NCBI GenBank assembly: GCA_009667805.1
Contig: CM019063.1
Coordinates: forward strand, 351,130,942 to 351,194,941
Direction of reading: 5' to 3'
Source of the DNA: Leptobrachium leishanense
Taxonomy: Eukaryota; Chordata; Amphibia; Anura; Megophryidae
DNA: 64,000 nucleotides
Part shown: one piece after another, positions 21,227 to 33,720 of the stretch
Numbering within the stretch: the first letter of the stretch is position 1
Layout: each line of letters begins with the position of its first letter
Notes under the pieces: model-generated
Seen by the model: only the letters and a program-made list of their open reading frames with translations
Databases searched by the model: none
Told to the model about the DNA's origin: nothing
Made by a program: the position numbers and the translations under genes

Positions 21227-21355
21227 TAGAACGACTGTGCAGTCTATTCGTGTGATATTCTTTATGTTTCAGCAAATGCTGTTAGATTCAAGTCCCATCT
21301 TTCGAAGTCTAGAACAAAAACATTCCAACCAACCATACACTTGGTGCTGACAGTA

Positions 21356-21788
21356 TAAGGCTAGGGTCAGACGAACGCAGTTTTAACGTGCGTTTAGCCG
21401 CACAAAATCACGGCCGTGCTAGCAGCAAATGACGTCCAATGCCGGGGAACACACGAAGTACGGCCGCACGAAAGTTCGTCCGCGCAACGCAAGTGGCAAA
21501 CGAACGCATTTTTTTGAGAACGTCAAACCGCTACTACTGACGTACAGAGTGCGCTGCGGCCGCATAGCGGCGTGTTTGCGTGATTGGGAGACTTCAGACG
21601 CTGCTAATGTCCGGCCAACATAACGTCCAGACGCAAAAAGTGTTTTATTGTTGATCCGTACAAAATCACGGACGAAAAGGCGCATCGTATGACCGCTATC
21701 GCGTATTCCGTGAAAAAATATGTCCGTTCGTTCGACCGCACTTTTCCACGGTCGACGCGAAAAATGCGTTCGTCTGACCCTAGCCTAA
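21356..21788. mobile_element. Harbinger-like MITE with TAA duplication
   Basis: Element 21359-21785 (427 bp) begins GGCTAGGGTCAGACGAACGCA and ends with the inverted form TGCGTTCGTCTGACCCTAGCC, at least 21 bp of matching inverted repeat. TAA lies on both sides (21356-21358 and 21786-21788), the 3-bp TWA duplication typical of PIF/Harbinger. The interior is unusually CpG-rich with no coding frame. Confidence 0.85.
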
Positions 21789-22018
21789 GAAAGTCTCATT
21801 CGATCTCTATTTAGACAGTCCAGGTGTATATGCAGGGTCTTGATATAATGTCTTCACCTAAGTCTTATGCAGAGCTCTATAGAGCCTCATATGCCGGCTC
21901 CGGTGTGAAGCGCCTTGGGCCAAGTTGAGAGTGGCCTCTGCCCTTCGTTGGTGCTTCTTGGTTATCTCAGGTGCAGGGAAGTAAAAAGAGACAATACCCT
22001 CATAGCATAAATTGCAGC
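21789..22018. other. Unassigned flank left of the giant element
   Basis: No gene or repeat recognised. The last eight bases, ATTGCAGC, would be the left target duplication of the 22-kb element but are not repeated on its right side. Confidence 0.35.
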
Positions 22019-23493
22019 TAGACTTGTGCACCTTTTTTTTTTTCGGTTCGGTTCGATTCGTTTTTTCGTATCGATTTTTTTCGGGATAACGGTCATTTTC
22101 GAGATTTCGGGTCAGCTCGTTTTTTGAATGGACTTTTTGTTCGTGCTTTCGGAAATTTTCGTGTTTTTCGGAACGTCTGTTCTCGTTTCATCACAGTGAT
22201 TGACTGCTGTGTTTATTCGTTTTGACGTAAACAAAAGTACTACACATAGTTTACTTTACTTACTATAGTACAACTACATACATACATAGTACATATAGTT
22301 ACTGTACTAAACTGTTTTAATTTTTAATATTATAATTATAATTTTAATATTATAATATAAACTAAATAATATAAAATATAATAAAATAATAATTAATATT
22401 AAATTATTAATACAATAAAAATAAAATAGTACTTTATAAAATTAAATTCTATATAATAATTATTTTGTTGGTTTGTTTTTCGGATCCGATATTATTTCTA
22501 TCATATCTATACGATAATTCTGCCGATACGATAAGATAATTCTGTCGATACGATAATTTGACTATGCATTTCACATATTAAATAAATGGTATGAAATGAA
22601 TGGAACATAAAAAAAATGAACAAAACGATTTAAAAAACGCAAAACTGACTGTCTGACTTTAAAAATAAAAAAAAACAGAACAAAAGGTTTTAAAAGGTAA
22701 AAATAGTTGATCAAAATTATCTGAAACGAAAAAAAAAACAACAAATAAAATGATTTAAAACAGACAAAAAAAATTAACCCTTTCGCTGCTGAGGCATTTC
22801 ACGGATTCACGGTTCACGCTGCTGAGCTAATTTTTTCTAACGGTTTCGCTCATCATGTTTAAACGCGTTTTGAAGCCTTATTTTATTATATGACCCAGAC
22901 ATGTTATATATCGTTCTAGTTTCCGGCGCGACTCGGCAGATTCATAATATATCATTATTATATGAATATATGCATCATGTCCTGTCTGTATTTATATTAT
23001 TAAAACAATTCAATAAAATTGGAATTTTCAATAATTTACAAGGTGTAAATAAAGTGCTTTTTTCACATTTAACAAGCGAGCGTTTGCGGTTATATTTTAT
23101 ATGAGTTGCGATTTTTTTTTTAAAATTTGAAATGGGGACTAGTTGTTACATTTTTTTGGGTGAAAAATAAATTACATTATTTTTAACAAACGCACCCCAT
23201 ACAAAAATCCTTAGTGCAGTATCATTGATCACATTATAATTGAAATGGCAACAATATTGCTGCATTAACAAAACAAAACAAAAAACCTGATTATTTTTTT
23301 TAAATATTTTTTTATTAGACTTTTATATTTTATAATTTTTAACATTGTCATGTTGGGTATCGTTGGAAAGGCCATGCTCTGGTCGATCCAACGATACCAA
23401 ACATTAACCGATAGCTGCCGCGGATCGTGAGATAGGGGGTCATTGGAACACCCTATCTCCACCATTAGTCGCAGTTAGGGGTTAACTCCAGAA
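22019..23493 (+). repeat. Left long inverted arm of the giant element
   Basis: Matches the reverse complement of 42693-44204 over most of its length. Landmarks are repeated ATAATTCTG(C/T)CGATACGATA (22510-22560), TTTTCAATAATTTACAAGGTG (23025), AGCGAGCGTTTGCGG (23075), ACATTATAATTGAAATGG (23230), CCTATCTCCACCATT (23450) and GGGTTAACTCCAGAA (23480). The tip is poly-T and TTCGG-rich; 22250-22480 is almost pure A/T. No coding frame is supported. Confidence 0.8.
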
Positions 23494-23790
23494 CTGACGT
23501 CATTGCGCTATGCACGAATACGCCAGTCATCAGGGGGAGATCCTGGAAGCTTGGCCGACATCCAAGATGTCAGCCAGCTCTGGGAGAGGATCGTGACCTG
23601 ACGCCTTTCTGTGCCGAATCAGCCTGGATCCGGCCCCCACCTGGGAGCGCAGCAATTGGCTGGAATCCCGGCTGATGATTGCTGCCAGTCTCCTGTGCTA
23701 GGGATGCGCTCAGCGCATCCATAGCACAGGAGGAGCACTTGGCAAGTTGGCATGCATGAGGCGCTGAGCGCGTCCTTAGCAGCCAAGTGG

Positions 23791-23990
23791 TTAATGCAGC
23801 ATATGAATCCACACACTGCATGGAAGCGCCTCTCTGCAGTATAATTAATGCAGCATAAGAATCCACACACTGCGGGGAAGCGCTGCTCTCTGCAGTATAA
23901 TAAATGCAGCATAAGAATAGAATCCACTCACTGGCAGGCAGCACCTGTAGTCTACAGTATATTAATGCAGCATATGAATCCGTAGTTCTG
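23791..23990 (+). repeat. About 65-bp tandem units
   Basis: Four imperfect units of the form AATGCAGCATAAGAATCCA then CACACTGC and CTCTGCAGTATAAT. Inverted copies occur in the right arm at about 43310-43440 (TGTGTGGATTCATATGCTGCATT), but at a different relative position from the rest of the arm, so the arms have been rearranged since their origin. Confidence 0.75.
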
Positions 23991-24290
23991 CAGTAAAGAG
24001 TCTCTTTTTATTTTTTTTAGGATCTTTTAAGCATTTTTGTTAAAAAAATTCTGAGCAACAAAGTGTGGGAAATGTTTCGTCCTATAGTCTTCAATGTTAA
24101 TAAATTCCTGTTTAATTCAATATCTAATAAACAGTTATTTTATTATTATAATCTGCAGTAAAAAAGAGTCTCTTTAATTTTAGATTTTTTTAGGATTTTT
24201 CAATCATTATTTGAATTTTTTGTTTTTGAGCCACAAGGACAAGGAGTGGACTGGGAAAGTTATGCCCCATAGGCTTCAATCAACTGTTTT
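23988..24290 (+). repeat. About 170-bp direct repeat pair
   Basis: CTGCAGTAAAGAGTCTCTTT followed by TTTTTTTTAGGAT and, later, TAGTCTTCAAT recurs as CTGCAGTAAAAAAGAGTCTC and TAGGCTTCAAT. It lies just upstream of the putative transposase promoter. Confidence 0.6.
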
Positions 24291-24445
24291 GATTGTGTTT
24301 TTTGTGATTCTATGCTCTAGAATCATCTTTGGGGGTTGGATTACTGCGTGCATAGTCCAATTAGCTGCTTCCTTTTCTGTAATTTTCACTGAAGGCTGGC
24401 ACAGACACACACTGTCACTTCCTGTTGACTGCAGGCAGTGCAGGG

Positions 24446-24451
24446 TATATA
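24446..24451 (+). promoter_or_regulatory. Possible TATA box of the plus-strand hAT transposase
   Basis: TATATA in the context GCAGGGTATATACACTTCC, about 180 bp upstream of a good splice donor (GTAAGT at 24631) that would end a noncoding first exon. This is inference from spacing and motif only. Confidence 0.3.
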
Positions 24452-24647
24452 CACTTCCATTCCTCTTGGGTGTGCCACATTGCTTTTGTTCTTCTGACTG
24501 AATGAGAAGACAGCACTGAACGAGTCTGGACTCTGGAGACAGTGGAGGAGAGAAACAATGTTTTGCTTTGCATTTGCAGTGAGTGACTGGAGTGGAGTGC
24601 AGAGACTCTTATTGGACTGACTGCGAGAGTGTAAGTAAACTACTTAT

Positions 24648-24730
24648 TTATTTATTTGCAAAGGATTTTACCAGGAAGGATACATTGAGATTTCTCTCGT
24701 TTTCAAGTATGTCCTGGGTTCAAGAACATT
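24648..24730 (+). repeat. Short interspersed repeat (TACCAGGAAGGATACATTGAG type)
   Basis: AAGGATTTTACCAGGAAGG, then TACATTGAGATTTCTCTCG and TTTTCAAGTATGTCCTGGG. The same phrase occurs in inverted orientation within the right arm (about 43978-44048), and diverged forms occur at 29275-29335 and 39670-39790. It is a dispersed repeat of unknown class, here inside the putative first intron. Confidence 0.75.
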
Positions 24731-25029
24731 GAGTGGTTACAGTTGTTACAGAAATACAAAGTACTAATACAAAGAAATACTTGTAATAATATCTCTTCTG
24801 TTCTTACTCTTAATTTATCCTGGCAACATTTGTTTGCAAATATATTTCATACTTGTGTATTTTTTAATCATGACTTTTCATCTAGCTTTGCCTTGATTTT
24901 GAGTGCTGGTGCTGGTGCACTGGAGACTGGGTGAGTAGACTAGAGAGTGAGACTGATATCTATTCTTTATTATGCCTGTCGGTGCTCTCACTCACTGCTC
25001 TGTGTGTCCAGCATCTCATTTTTTTTATC

Positions 25030-25320
25030 TCCCATGCAGGCCCAGGGGCGGACAACTAATGGGGCCCCTGGGCAAAAGGAGGTCATGGGGCCCCCCTTGT
25101 TTGCACCCACAGGGGGCCACACCCATAAAAAACCCTCCCTACAATGCAGCACCCACGTTTACATTTATTATTGTGCTAAAGAATTGAATTCTGAACTCCT
25201 AAAAATAACCTTTTTGAAAATCCACTTGGACCCTGCAGTGAATTGGGGGATCCATTGTGCCCCCTCCATACTTATTACAGATGGCCACCACACTGTGGCC
25301 CATTAGTGGTTGTTTTTGTC
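25030..25320 (+). repeat. Possible nested MITE with GGGGCCCCTGGGC phrase
   Basis: Begins near CAGGGGCGGACAACTAATGG, with GGGGCCCCTGGGCAAAAGG and GGGCCACACCC inside, and ends near GGCCCATTAGTGGTTG. ACAACTAATGGG and CCATTAGTGGTTG form an imperfect inverted pair. It lies in the intron before the transposase start. The boundaries are not certain. Confidence 0.35.
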
Positions 25321-28300
25321 TTTGGACCTATATATATTATATACAAAAATTCAGTTACAAAATATTTTATTTATGGTTTTATTTTTTATTTGTTTAGAGA
25401 ACATAACATCATGGACTTGACAAGCAGTGGCACTGGTGACACACCAATCACCATCATTCAAAGGACGGCCCCATCTACTAGTACTCGCAAGACTGTTTCA
25501 AAGGGCAGAAAAAAAATAAACAGCTTGGAAGTCGTCCTGCTGTCACTGTTTCTCAAGATCTGCCAATTATTAAAACCCGAGGGAAAACAAGCAGAACAGA
25601 GTCAGACAGTTGTAGTAGTACTAGTACTACTAGTCAGAGAAAGAGAAATCCAGTCACACCCAGCAAATAAATAAAGTCATCATCATCATCATCCTTTACT
25701 GGCAAGGCGGCTGAGCTTAAGAGTAAGACGTATTTATCTGAGTCAAGAACTAAGTCAGCAATTCTGTGTCAGCAGTTTAAGGAGCTAGTTCCTCCAAAAA
25801 CAACGTGCACAATAACCAGCGCCACTTGTAGAAGCACAACAAGTACCCTGGCTGGGGCAGCTACTGCTACTTCTACTGCGACAAAAAATGTGCTAGTACC
25901 AGAGATGTTTTATTCTAGTAGAGGCACGAAGGTATGTGGGAAGGTTTTTGAAAGTCATCATTCATTTAAGCAGCCCAAGACTGAGCTTCTGCAGTATCAG
26001 TATGGAATTGCTTTAGCTCAATCACAAAGTGCCACCACCACCACCGCTGCTGAACTTGATAGAACCCAAGAGAGAGATACTGGTGGTGTTCTATCCCATT
26101 CCCTATATCATAGTAGCCTTCAGGGAGAAGGAATCCAGCAGCAGGACTCAACATCTCCCACTGGTGATGATGAATATTTATCTTCACACAAAGACTATAA
26201 TAGAAAATCTGATTTAAATTTGGATCTACAAGAGCAAGAAGATTTACAGCCTTATACTCCTTTTCAAGGTTCCATATCCCCTTACCATAGTACACATGAT
26301 CGTTCCCCAATTTTGTTTTCCTGTGAAAACGCGTCGGCATCCCCAGTGTCACCTGTCTCTCTGTCCCAAGTAGAAATTATTAGTACCATTATCAAAATTA
26401 GTGCTTCCGTCACCAGTGCCACTAGTACCACCACACAAGTAGTAGGATTCCCTCACCCCACTATCCCAAAAATGTTTAAAAACAATAAACATGGGTAACA
26501 ACAAGGAGAAACTGAAAGTACTGCTACTATTTCATCAGAATGCACAGGCCAGGTTCAGCGTGTGGAATTGGATGAAGAATGTGGCTCTAAACAAGAACCT
26601 TCACCAGCAACAAGTGGCCGCCGTCGGTCGAAAGCGTGGCAGTATTTTACTGAAAGTGCGGATAAACGTACAGCCAAATGTCATTTGTGCGGAACATGGG
26701 TCAGCCGTGGTCAACAGACAAACAAACTCACTACCACTGGCATGAACTCACACATGAAAACCCACCACAAGGCAGTGCTGCTAGCTTTAGAAAAAGGTTC
26801 TCCTCTACCAGCACTGCCACCTAGCACTAGTGCTAGCACTACTAGGGAACCTACTTCTACTCCCACCACCAGTGCCACACACACCTCCACTTCTGCAGCA
26901 GCTGGTAAAAGTCTGAGCAAACAGCCATCCTCCACACAGCCCACTATGTAGCAATTTGGTGGGTTTCAGCCCAGGGGAATATTGAAGCAGCAGACCCGAA
27001 AAATCACAAGACTCATTGCAGAGTTAATAACTGTTGGGGGTGCTTCTTTTAATTTGATAGGCGGTGATTCTTTCAAGCACCTCATGCAGGCTCTCTCCCC
27101 CAATATAAAGTGTCTTCATGCACTACATTTAGTCGATCTGTAGTGCCCGCTATGTACCGGTCCTGCTTTGGAGTTTTGAAGGAGGAGCTGGGAAAGGCTG
27201 CTGGACGATCAGTGCACTTCACCACAGATCTATGGACTGCTCCAAATAGCCAGCATGCCTTTCTGTCCTTGACTGGACATTGGTGGCAGTCGCAGTCCAA
27301 TGTGCCCGAGCAAAAGCAGCCAGCAGCAACAAGTTCAGGGGCAAAAAAAAAGTGCTGGGCCTTGTGCCGATGATACAGAAAAGAAGACAGCATTACATTC
27401 CTTCCTCTTCCACGCTGAGGTGATGGATCATCAGCACACCACAGAGAACATCTTACATGCACTGAAGAACATGATGGCACAGTGGCTAGGGGAGCAGTCT
27501 GGTACGCAAGCTCAAATGGGTTTTGTAGTAACTGATAGTGGAACCAACATGACAAAGGCTCTCTGAGATGGAAGATTTGTGGGTGTGCGGTGCGCAGCTC
27601 ACATCCTGCATCTAGTGGTGACAAAGGCACTCGATGTGAGTATTAGTGGAGGAAGGTTGAGGGCACTTGTTGAATCGTGCAGAAAAATTGCTGGTCATTT
27701 CCACCACAGTGCAAGAGCTAGCCAGCTCCTTAGGCAGGAGCAGAAAAGGGCAGGACTCCCAGAACACCGGTTAAAACAAGATGTGGCAACAAGGTGGAAC
27801 TCCACATTAGACATGCTGGAAAGGATTCTCGAACAGCAAAAAGCAATCCACGCAATGGCGTACAAACATTCCATTGGCATTAGCAGCCCACTAGGCAGGG
27901 ATGACTGGGCCATGATGGAAGTCCTGAAGTCTTTCCGATTAGCTACAGAACACTTGAGTGCTAGCTTGTCTCAAATCATACCCGTATTCTACCAACTCCG
28001 TGACTATGGATGACTTTCTGTCCAACAGAGAAGCGTTGTCTGGCGGTAAACCTCCACATGCCGATGTCACTGTCCTTCTGAGCAGACTCTATGAACAGCT
28101 GGAGTACCGAATAAGACAGCACATTGCCCCTTGTCCTGAGTATATGCTGGCCAAAATTTGCAACTCTACGTTTAAAGGAAAGTCTGCACTCCGTGACGAT
28201 TCCCTTTCATTTTGGCAGCAAACAAAAACATGCACAGTTCCAGAGGGAAGAGGAGGAGACAGAGGAGGAGACGTTGGAGGAGTCTGTCGTTGAGGATGAT

Positions 28301-28740
28301 GACAGTGACACACCCAGATGTGAGAGGAGGACCAGTGCTGCTGCTCAGAGCAGCTTTCCCAGACCTGTATTTTTTACAAAAATGTACACGAGTTATGGGT
28401 CACGATACGGAGTCGGACCTAACAAAAACCCGCCAATTGAAAATGCTAAGACATTTGTTATGGCATACCTTGCTGAGTCTCCTTTAGGAAACCCAATACA
28501 GACCCTTTTCAGTTTTGGGAGAACAAGAGAGGTGTGTGGCCTACGTTTGCAGAGGTAGCCATGGAGCTCCTTTCTTGTCCACCAACCACTGTACAAAGTG
28601 AGCGGATTTTCTCCATTACGGGGAATATTCTGTGCCCTTAGCGCTCCCAATTATCACCCCAGCTGTTAGAGCAAATGACATTTCTGAAGGTGAACTTGCC
28701 GAAGCTGGGATACCCGGCCCTAGATTTTGATTCAATCTAG

Positions 28741-29397
28741 AAATGCAAGCACACAAGTTTAGTTAGTAGAAGTTCATAAATCCCTGTTGTTTTTTTTTGT
28801 CTTTTTTTTTATTTTTTAAAGATGGATAGATTAAGATTTTTAAAAGTTTGTATTTGAAGAGTAGGCCCACACCAGAAACACCACTCAGTTTATGAAACCT
28901 TCACCCTTAGGCACCCAGGTGAGTGGCTCAATTTATTATTTACCTTATGCCGAAACCATCATTCAAAATAATCATTTCTGCTTAATATTATTAATCTGGA
29001 AATACCTCTTCCTTTCACAGTTTTGAAAAAATTGTTACCTTGAAATGGGTGAAGAAGATGGAAGATAGTTATGACGAGCTTTGCAGACAGACTGCATATG
29101 GTAAGAAATTTTAGATGAATTCAATTTACAATAAATAGACAATAATATATTTACAATCAATAATTTAAGTTGGATTTAATGTATTTACAATAAATAGACA
29201 ATAATAATATATTATATTTACAATATATAAATAATTTAATCATAATGAATTTATTTAATATATATTTTTTTTTTAGTATTTTACCATATAGGATACATTT
29301 GTTTTTTTCTTGTTTTCAAGTATGTCCTCCTGGGACTTTTACAAATATATATAATTGAACCTAAATAATTAAAATATAAACAGTGCACTAATACAAG
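28741..29397. other. Region between the transposase and gene B
   Basis: AT-rich spacer with a diverged short interspersed repeat at 29275-29335. A plus-strand phrase ending TGCATATG before GTAAGA (about 29040-29103) could be an exon, but I cannot link it to anything. Confidence 0.35.
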
Positions 29398-29823
29398 GTA
29401 TTTCTGGACACAGACGCCAGCCGGTTCACAGCCTGGGTCTGCTTCCTGATCTCCTGCCCAAGCCGTTGTGTCTGAAAAACCAGCCTCTCCAAGGTATCCT
29501 GGTGGATTGGACATGGCTGTTCAACTGTAATAGGAGACAAGAAACAAGCAAAGTTTATAATTCTGTAACATCTGTGCGATTGATTTAGGATTGTGTTCTT
29601 TCTTCCTGCAGTGTGACTGTGCAGCGCGCATACTTACGTGCACTCGTGCAGGACTGACAGCGGGTAATGGTACTCTTCCCACAGGATGCATCATGCCACG
29701 TTACGGACTACCGTTGTTAAAGACAAAAGTACAATACTTACTTAGCAGATGGATAAAGGTTCGTTCTCTCCCCCTCCCTCTCCCTCTCTCCCTCTACCCC
29801 CTCTCCCTCATTCTTTATCCCTT

Positions 29824-30371
29824 TGTCACGGTTCCCAGATCCCACCATGCAGTACTTAACACCCCACACTCCACAGAGCCCAGAAGCTACCAACAGAGTA
29901 GCCGTGAAAGATCTCTAACTGTCTGGTCCTTAGAATTGGCCAGGTAAACTAGCTAGACAGAAAGGGTTAACAACACGGGGAGTAGTCAGCCGAGCCAGAA
30001 TCAGGAATACAGAGTTCAGAATGGTCAAATGGAATAGCCGGGTCGATATCAGAGCAGTGGCGTAGTACAAGAAAATGGTCTAGGGCAACAGAAGGCAGAA
30101 TAGTCAGAAACAAGCAGAGGTCAATAACGGGTTAATTCAATATAGCAGTCAGGTACAAGGAGCGCAGGTATGGATAACCACGATCTGGCAACTGCTGAGA
30201 ATACACTGAGGGTTTTTTAAGACCTTCACCAGGCCACGCCCCCCACTCAAGCCGCGCCTCATGCAACCACCTCCCTGCCTGTCTCCATTTAAACCGGGCA
30301 TTGGTCAGCGAGCAGCATCAGACATGCTGCCCTCAAGCACACAGGTAGGGCTGGAAGCTCCCAACGTTACA
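29824..30371 (-). repeat. 3' LTR of G2
   Basis: 548 bp. On the minus strand it starts TGTAACGTTGGGAGC and ends GGGAACCGTGACA. The polypurine tract (GAGAGGGGGGTAC) lies just inside at about 30372-30384. Confidence 0.92.
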
Positions 30372-32504
30372 GTACCCCCCTCTCCACAGGAGGCCACCAG
30401 ACGACCAACAGGACGAGCGGCAGGACGACCACCAGGGCGATCGGGGTGTGAGGCATGGAACGCCCTGACCAACCTAGAGGCAGACATGTCGGAAGCTGGA
30501 ATCCAGGACCGGTCTTCTGGACCATAACCCACCCAATCGACCAAGTACTGCAGAGCGCCCCTGCACAGCCTAGAATCCAAAACCCTCCTAACCTCATACT
30601 CAGATTCACCATCAACCTGAATAGGTGGAGGAGGAGGAACGACCCGCGTGTACCTGTTACACAACAATGGCTTCAGTAGGGAGGTGTGGAAGACGTTGTG
30701 CATACGAAGATGTTTAGGAAGGGCAAGAGCATAAGCCACAGGATTAATGCGGCGAATGATCTTATATGGACCTATAAACCGAGGTGCCATTTTCATAGAA
30801 GGCACCCGCAACTTCACGTTCCTAGTGGACAACCAAACTCTATCCCCCACGTTATAGGAGGGAGCTTGTAACCTATGCCTGTCAGCCTTGCGTTTCTGGA
30901 CAGCAACATTGCGCTCCATATTTTCTCGAATCTGTCTCCAAATCTCTTGCAGTTGAGTGAGATGGTCATCGAGAGCCGGGATGACTTGTTCAGTAAACTG
31001 AAGCGGTAGAGCCGGAGGGAAAAAACCATAGATGGCAGAAAAAGGAGAGTGGCCAGTGGTCTCGTTAACGGCGTTATTACGTGCATACTCAGCCCAGGGC
31101 AACAACTCCGACCAATTGTCTTGTTGTTGTGTGGTAAAGCAACGTATGTACTGCTCGAGACCCTGATTTGCCCTCTCTGCTGCCCCATTGGTTTGTGGAT
31201 GATATGCTGAAGAGAAGGCCAATCGCACCCCCATCTCTGCACAGAAAACCCTCCAGAAACGAGACGAACTGGGCTCCTCTGTCAGAGACTATTTCAGACG
31301 GAACCCCATGTATTCGTACAATCTCTCTAGCAAATACAACCGCCAGTTCTTTGGCTGTAGGAAGCTTAGGTAGAGGGACAAAATGAGCCATTTTGGAGAA
31401 GTGGTCTACAACTGTCAGAACCACAGTATGACCCTTGGACTTCGGCAAGTCCACAATAATATCCATAGATAGATGAGACCAAGGCCTCTTAGGCATGGGT
31501 AAAGGCTGCAATAGACCGACAGGCAAGGATTTACTGGTTTTGCTTCTGGCACAGACTTGACAAGCCAAAACAAACAGACGTACGTCCTGTCGCATGGTGG
31601 GCCACCAGAACTGTCTGGAGATACTGGTAAGAGTCTTAGTAATACCAGGATGACCTGCTGGTTTAGAATCATGAAACATTATGAGTAATTCTTGTCTTTC
31701 CTTTTCAGGTACAAACAACATATCTGGAGGCTTGTCAGGTGGAGCCCCTACTTGAACTGCCTGGAGGCGTTCCAGGAAAGGTGAGGAGACAGACAAGACT
31801 GTGGAAGCCACAATACGTTCAGGAGGAACTATAGGATTGTGGTCTTGTGTATTAGACTCATACGGGTCATATTGATGAGATAAGGCATCAGCCTTTACAT
31901 TGCGGTCACCTGGTCTGTAAGTCAATACAAAATTAAACCGAGACAGTAGCAATGACCACCTGGCCTGTCTCGCGTTCAAACGTTTAGCATCCCCGATGTA
32001 CGTAAGGTTCTTATGATCAGTAATTATCAATAAAGGGTCAAGAGTACCTTCCAACAAATGTCTCCACTCTGATAGGGCAGACACAATAGCAAGCAATTCT
32101 CTGTTACCGATATCATAATTGCGTTCTGCTGGTGATAATTTTCTTGAAAAGAACCCACAAGGATGTAGAGGTTTTCCTGGAGACTCTCTTTGAGACAGGA
32201 CAGCCCCAATGCCTATCTCGGAAGCATCAACCTCAAGAACAAACGGAATCCTGGGATCAGGATGCCGTAACACGGGAGCGGAAGTGAAAGCTTGTTTGAG
32301 GGCTTCGAATGCTTGTTTGGATTGAGAAGACCAGATCTGGTTCTTCAGACCTTTACGTGTCATATTAATGATAGGGGAGGCTACAGCGGAATAATTCTTG
32401 ATAAATCTCCTATAATAGTTGGAAAACCCCAGAAACCTCTGTATGGCCTTGAGACCTTGAGGGAGAGGCCATTCTGAGATGGCCTTGAGTTTAGAAGGTT
32501 CCAT
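30372..32504 (-). pseudogene. G2 RNase H, integrase and chromodomain
   Basis: 32504-31089 is one open frame: RT connection ([15 protein letters not shown]), RNase H ([17 protein letters not shown], then [20 protein letters not shown]), integrase zinc-binding region (H, H and CQVCARSK) and catalytic core (MDIIVDLPKSKGHTVVLTVV, then EIVSDRGAQF). A frameshift near 31234 moves the rest to another frame (31234-30305): SSAYHPQTNGAAERANQG, the post-core region, and a chromodomain with LVDWVGYGPEDRSW. The chromodomain frame reads into the LTR, as in G1 and G3. One frameshift is the only break I see in this half. Confidence 0.88.
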
Positions 32505-33720
32505 CTCAAAACCTTATGGAGTGATAATATACCCAAGGAATTTCACAGTAGTAATGTCGAATAAACACTTCTCTAGTTTGCAATAAAGACCATTGTCGAG
32601 TAATTTTGCTAATACCTGTCTGACATGTGCATGGTGGGTTTTCAGATCGGGAGAGTAAATCAATATATCGTCTAGGTATACTATAACAAAGGTTTGTAAG
32701 AAATCTCTGAGCACATCATTAATAAAATCCTGGAATACCACTGAAGCATTACAAAGACCGAAAGGCATGACCAAGTATTCATAATGCCCACTCCTGGTGT
32801 TAAATGCTGTTCTCCACTCATGCCCCTCTTTTATACGTATCAGGTTGTAAGCTCCTCTTAAATCAAGTTTTGTGTATACTGCTGACCCCCTTAACCTGTC
32901 GAACAGTTCTGATATGAGAGGGATAGGGTACACGTTCTTAATGGTGATCTTGTTAAGCCCCCTATAATCGATACACGGGCGTAAATCTCCCTCTTTTTTA
33001 GACACAAAAAAGAACCCAGCCCCTGCTGGAGAAGAGGAACGTCGGATAAAACCTCTCTCCAAATTCTCCTTTATGTACTCTTCCATAATTTGGTTCTATT
33101 TTATGGAAAGAGGATATACTTTACCTCGAGGAGGCATGGTACCAGGATGAATATCAATGGCACAATCATATGGTCTATGTGGAGGCAGTTTCTCTGCCTC
33201 TCTTTTATCAAATACAGCCCTGAGGTCGGCGTATTGGTCAGGAACCTCTGTAGACAATGGAGGAGCTGTGGGTGTGTTCAGGGCACCGACATGCTGAATT
33301 GGTATTAAACAAGTCCCAATACAAGCAGGACTCCAAGACAGTATCTCTCCCTTAGCCCAATCAATAACATGATTATGTTCCACCAACCAAGGGAAACCAA
33401 GTACAACAGGATTGGAAGGTGAATGGATAACTTGAAATATGATTTCTTCTTTATGCAAGAGATCAGTGGTAAGAACCACTGTAACCGTATCGTGAGTAAT
33501 CCTAGGGCAGGATAACGGTCTGCCGTCTATGGCTTCGATGGCTAAGGGTGTCTCTCTTACAACCAGAGGTAGAGAAATGGAAGAAGCGTAGATAACATCG
33601 ATAAAGTTGCCAGCAGCCCCAGAATCCAAAAAAGCGGTAGTATGTGTGGTCTTGGTCTCCCAAGCCAAGGATACTGGTAACATAAGTTTAGTGTCTTTGA
33701 CAGGAGACATGCACGTCACA
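32505..33720 (-). pseudogene. G2 protease and reverse transcriptase (two nonsense codons)
   Basis: The protease active site is FLDSGAAGNFID at about 33625, followed by VVLGFPWLVEHNH. The frame meets a stop at about 33096-33094, continues in the same frame as RT (33086-32514) with [49 protein letters not shown] and an intact catalytic YLDDILIY, then meets a second stop at about 32513-32511. Both stops look like single substitutions, because the same frame resumes at once. The catalytic residues are intact. Confidence 0.88.

Larger units (their letters stand above)
24600..28740 (+). pseudogene. hAT transposase of the giant element (BED finger, frameshifted)
   Basis: A putative 5' exon ends at the donor GTAAGT (24631); the acceptor TTTGTTTAG ends at 25397 and the ATG follows at 25411 (MDLTSSGTGDTPITI). 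A long Ser/Thr-rich N-terminal region runs to about 26560, with a frameshift near 25520 and a stop at 26498. The BED zinc finger follows at about 26625-26760 (CHLCGTWV, then MNSHMKTHH). Core pieces are VHFTTDLWTAPNSQHAFLSL (about 27210), VVTDSGTNMTKAL (27528-27566) and RCAAHILHLVV (27585). The C-terminal dimerisation motif LLSCPPTTVQSERIFSITG is at about 28563-28620, and the frame stops at 28740. It is broken by several stops and shifts. It belongs to a different hAT branch from hAT 1 and 2. Confidence 0.8.

Noticed and set aside
14757..21232. TAGAAC at both edges of hAT 1 as target duplication
   Set aside because: Only 6 of the expected 8 bases agree and the right tip does not mirror the left. 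Not strong enough to call.
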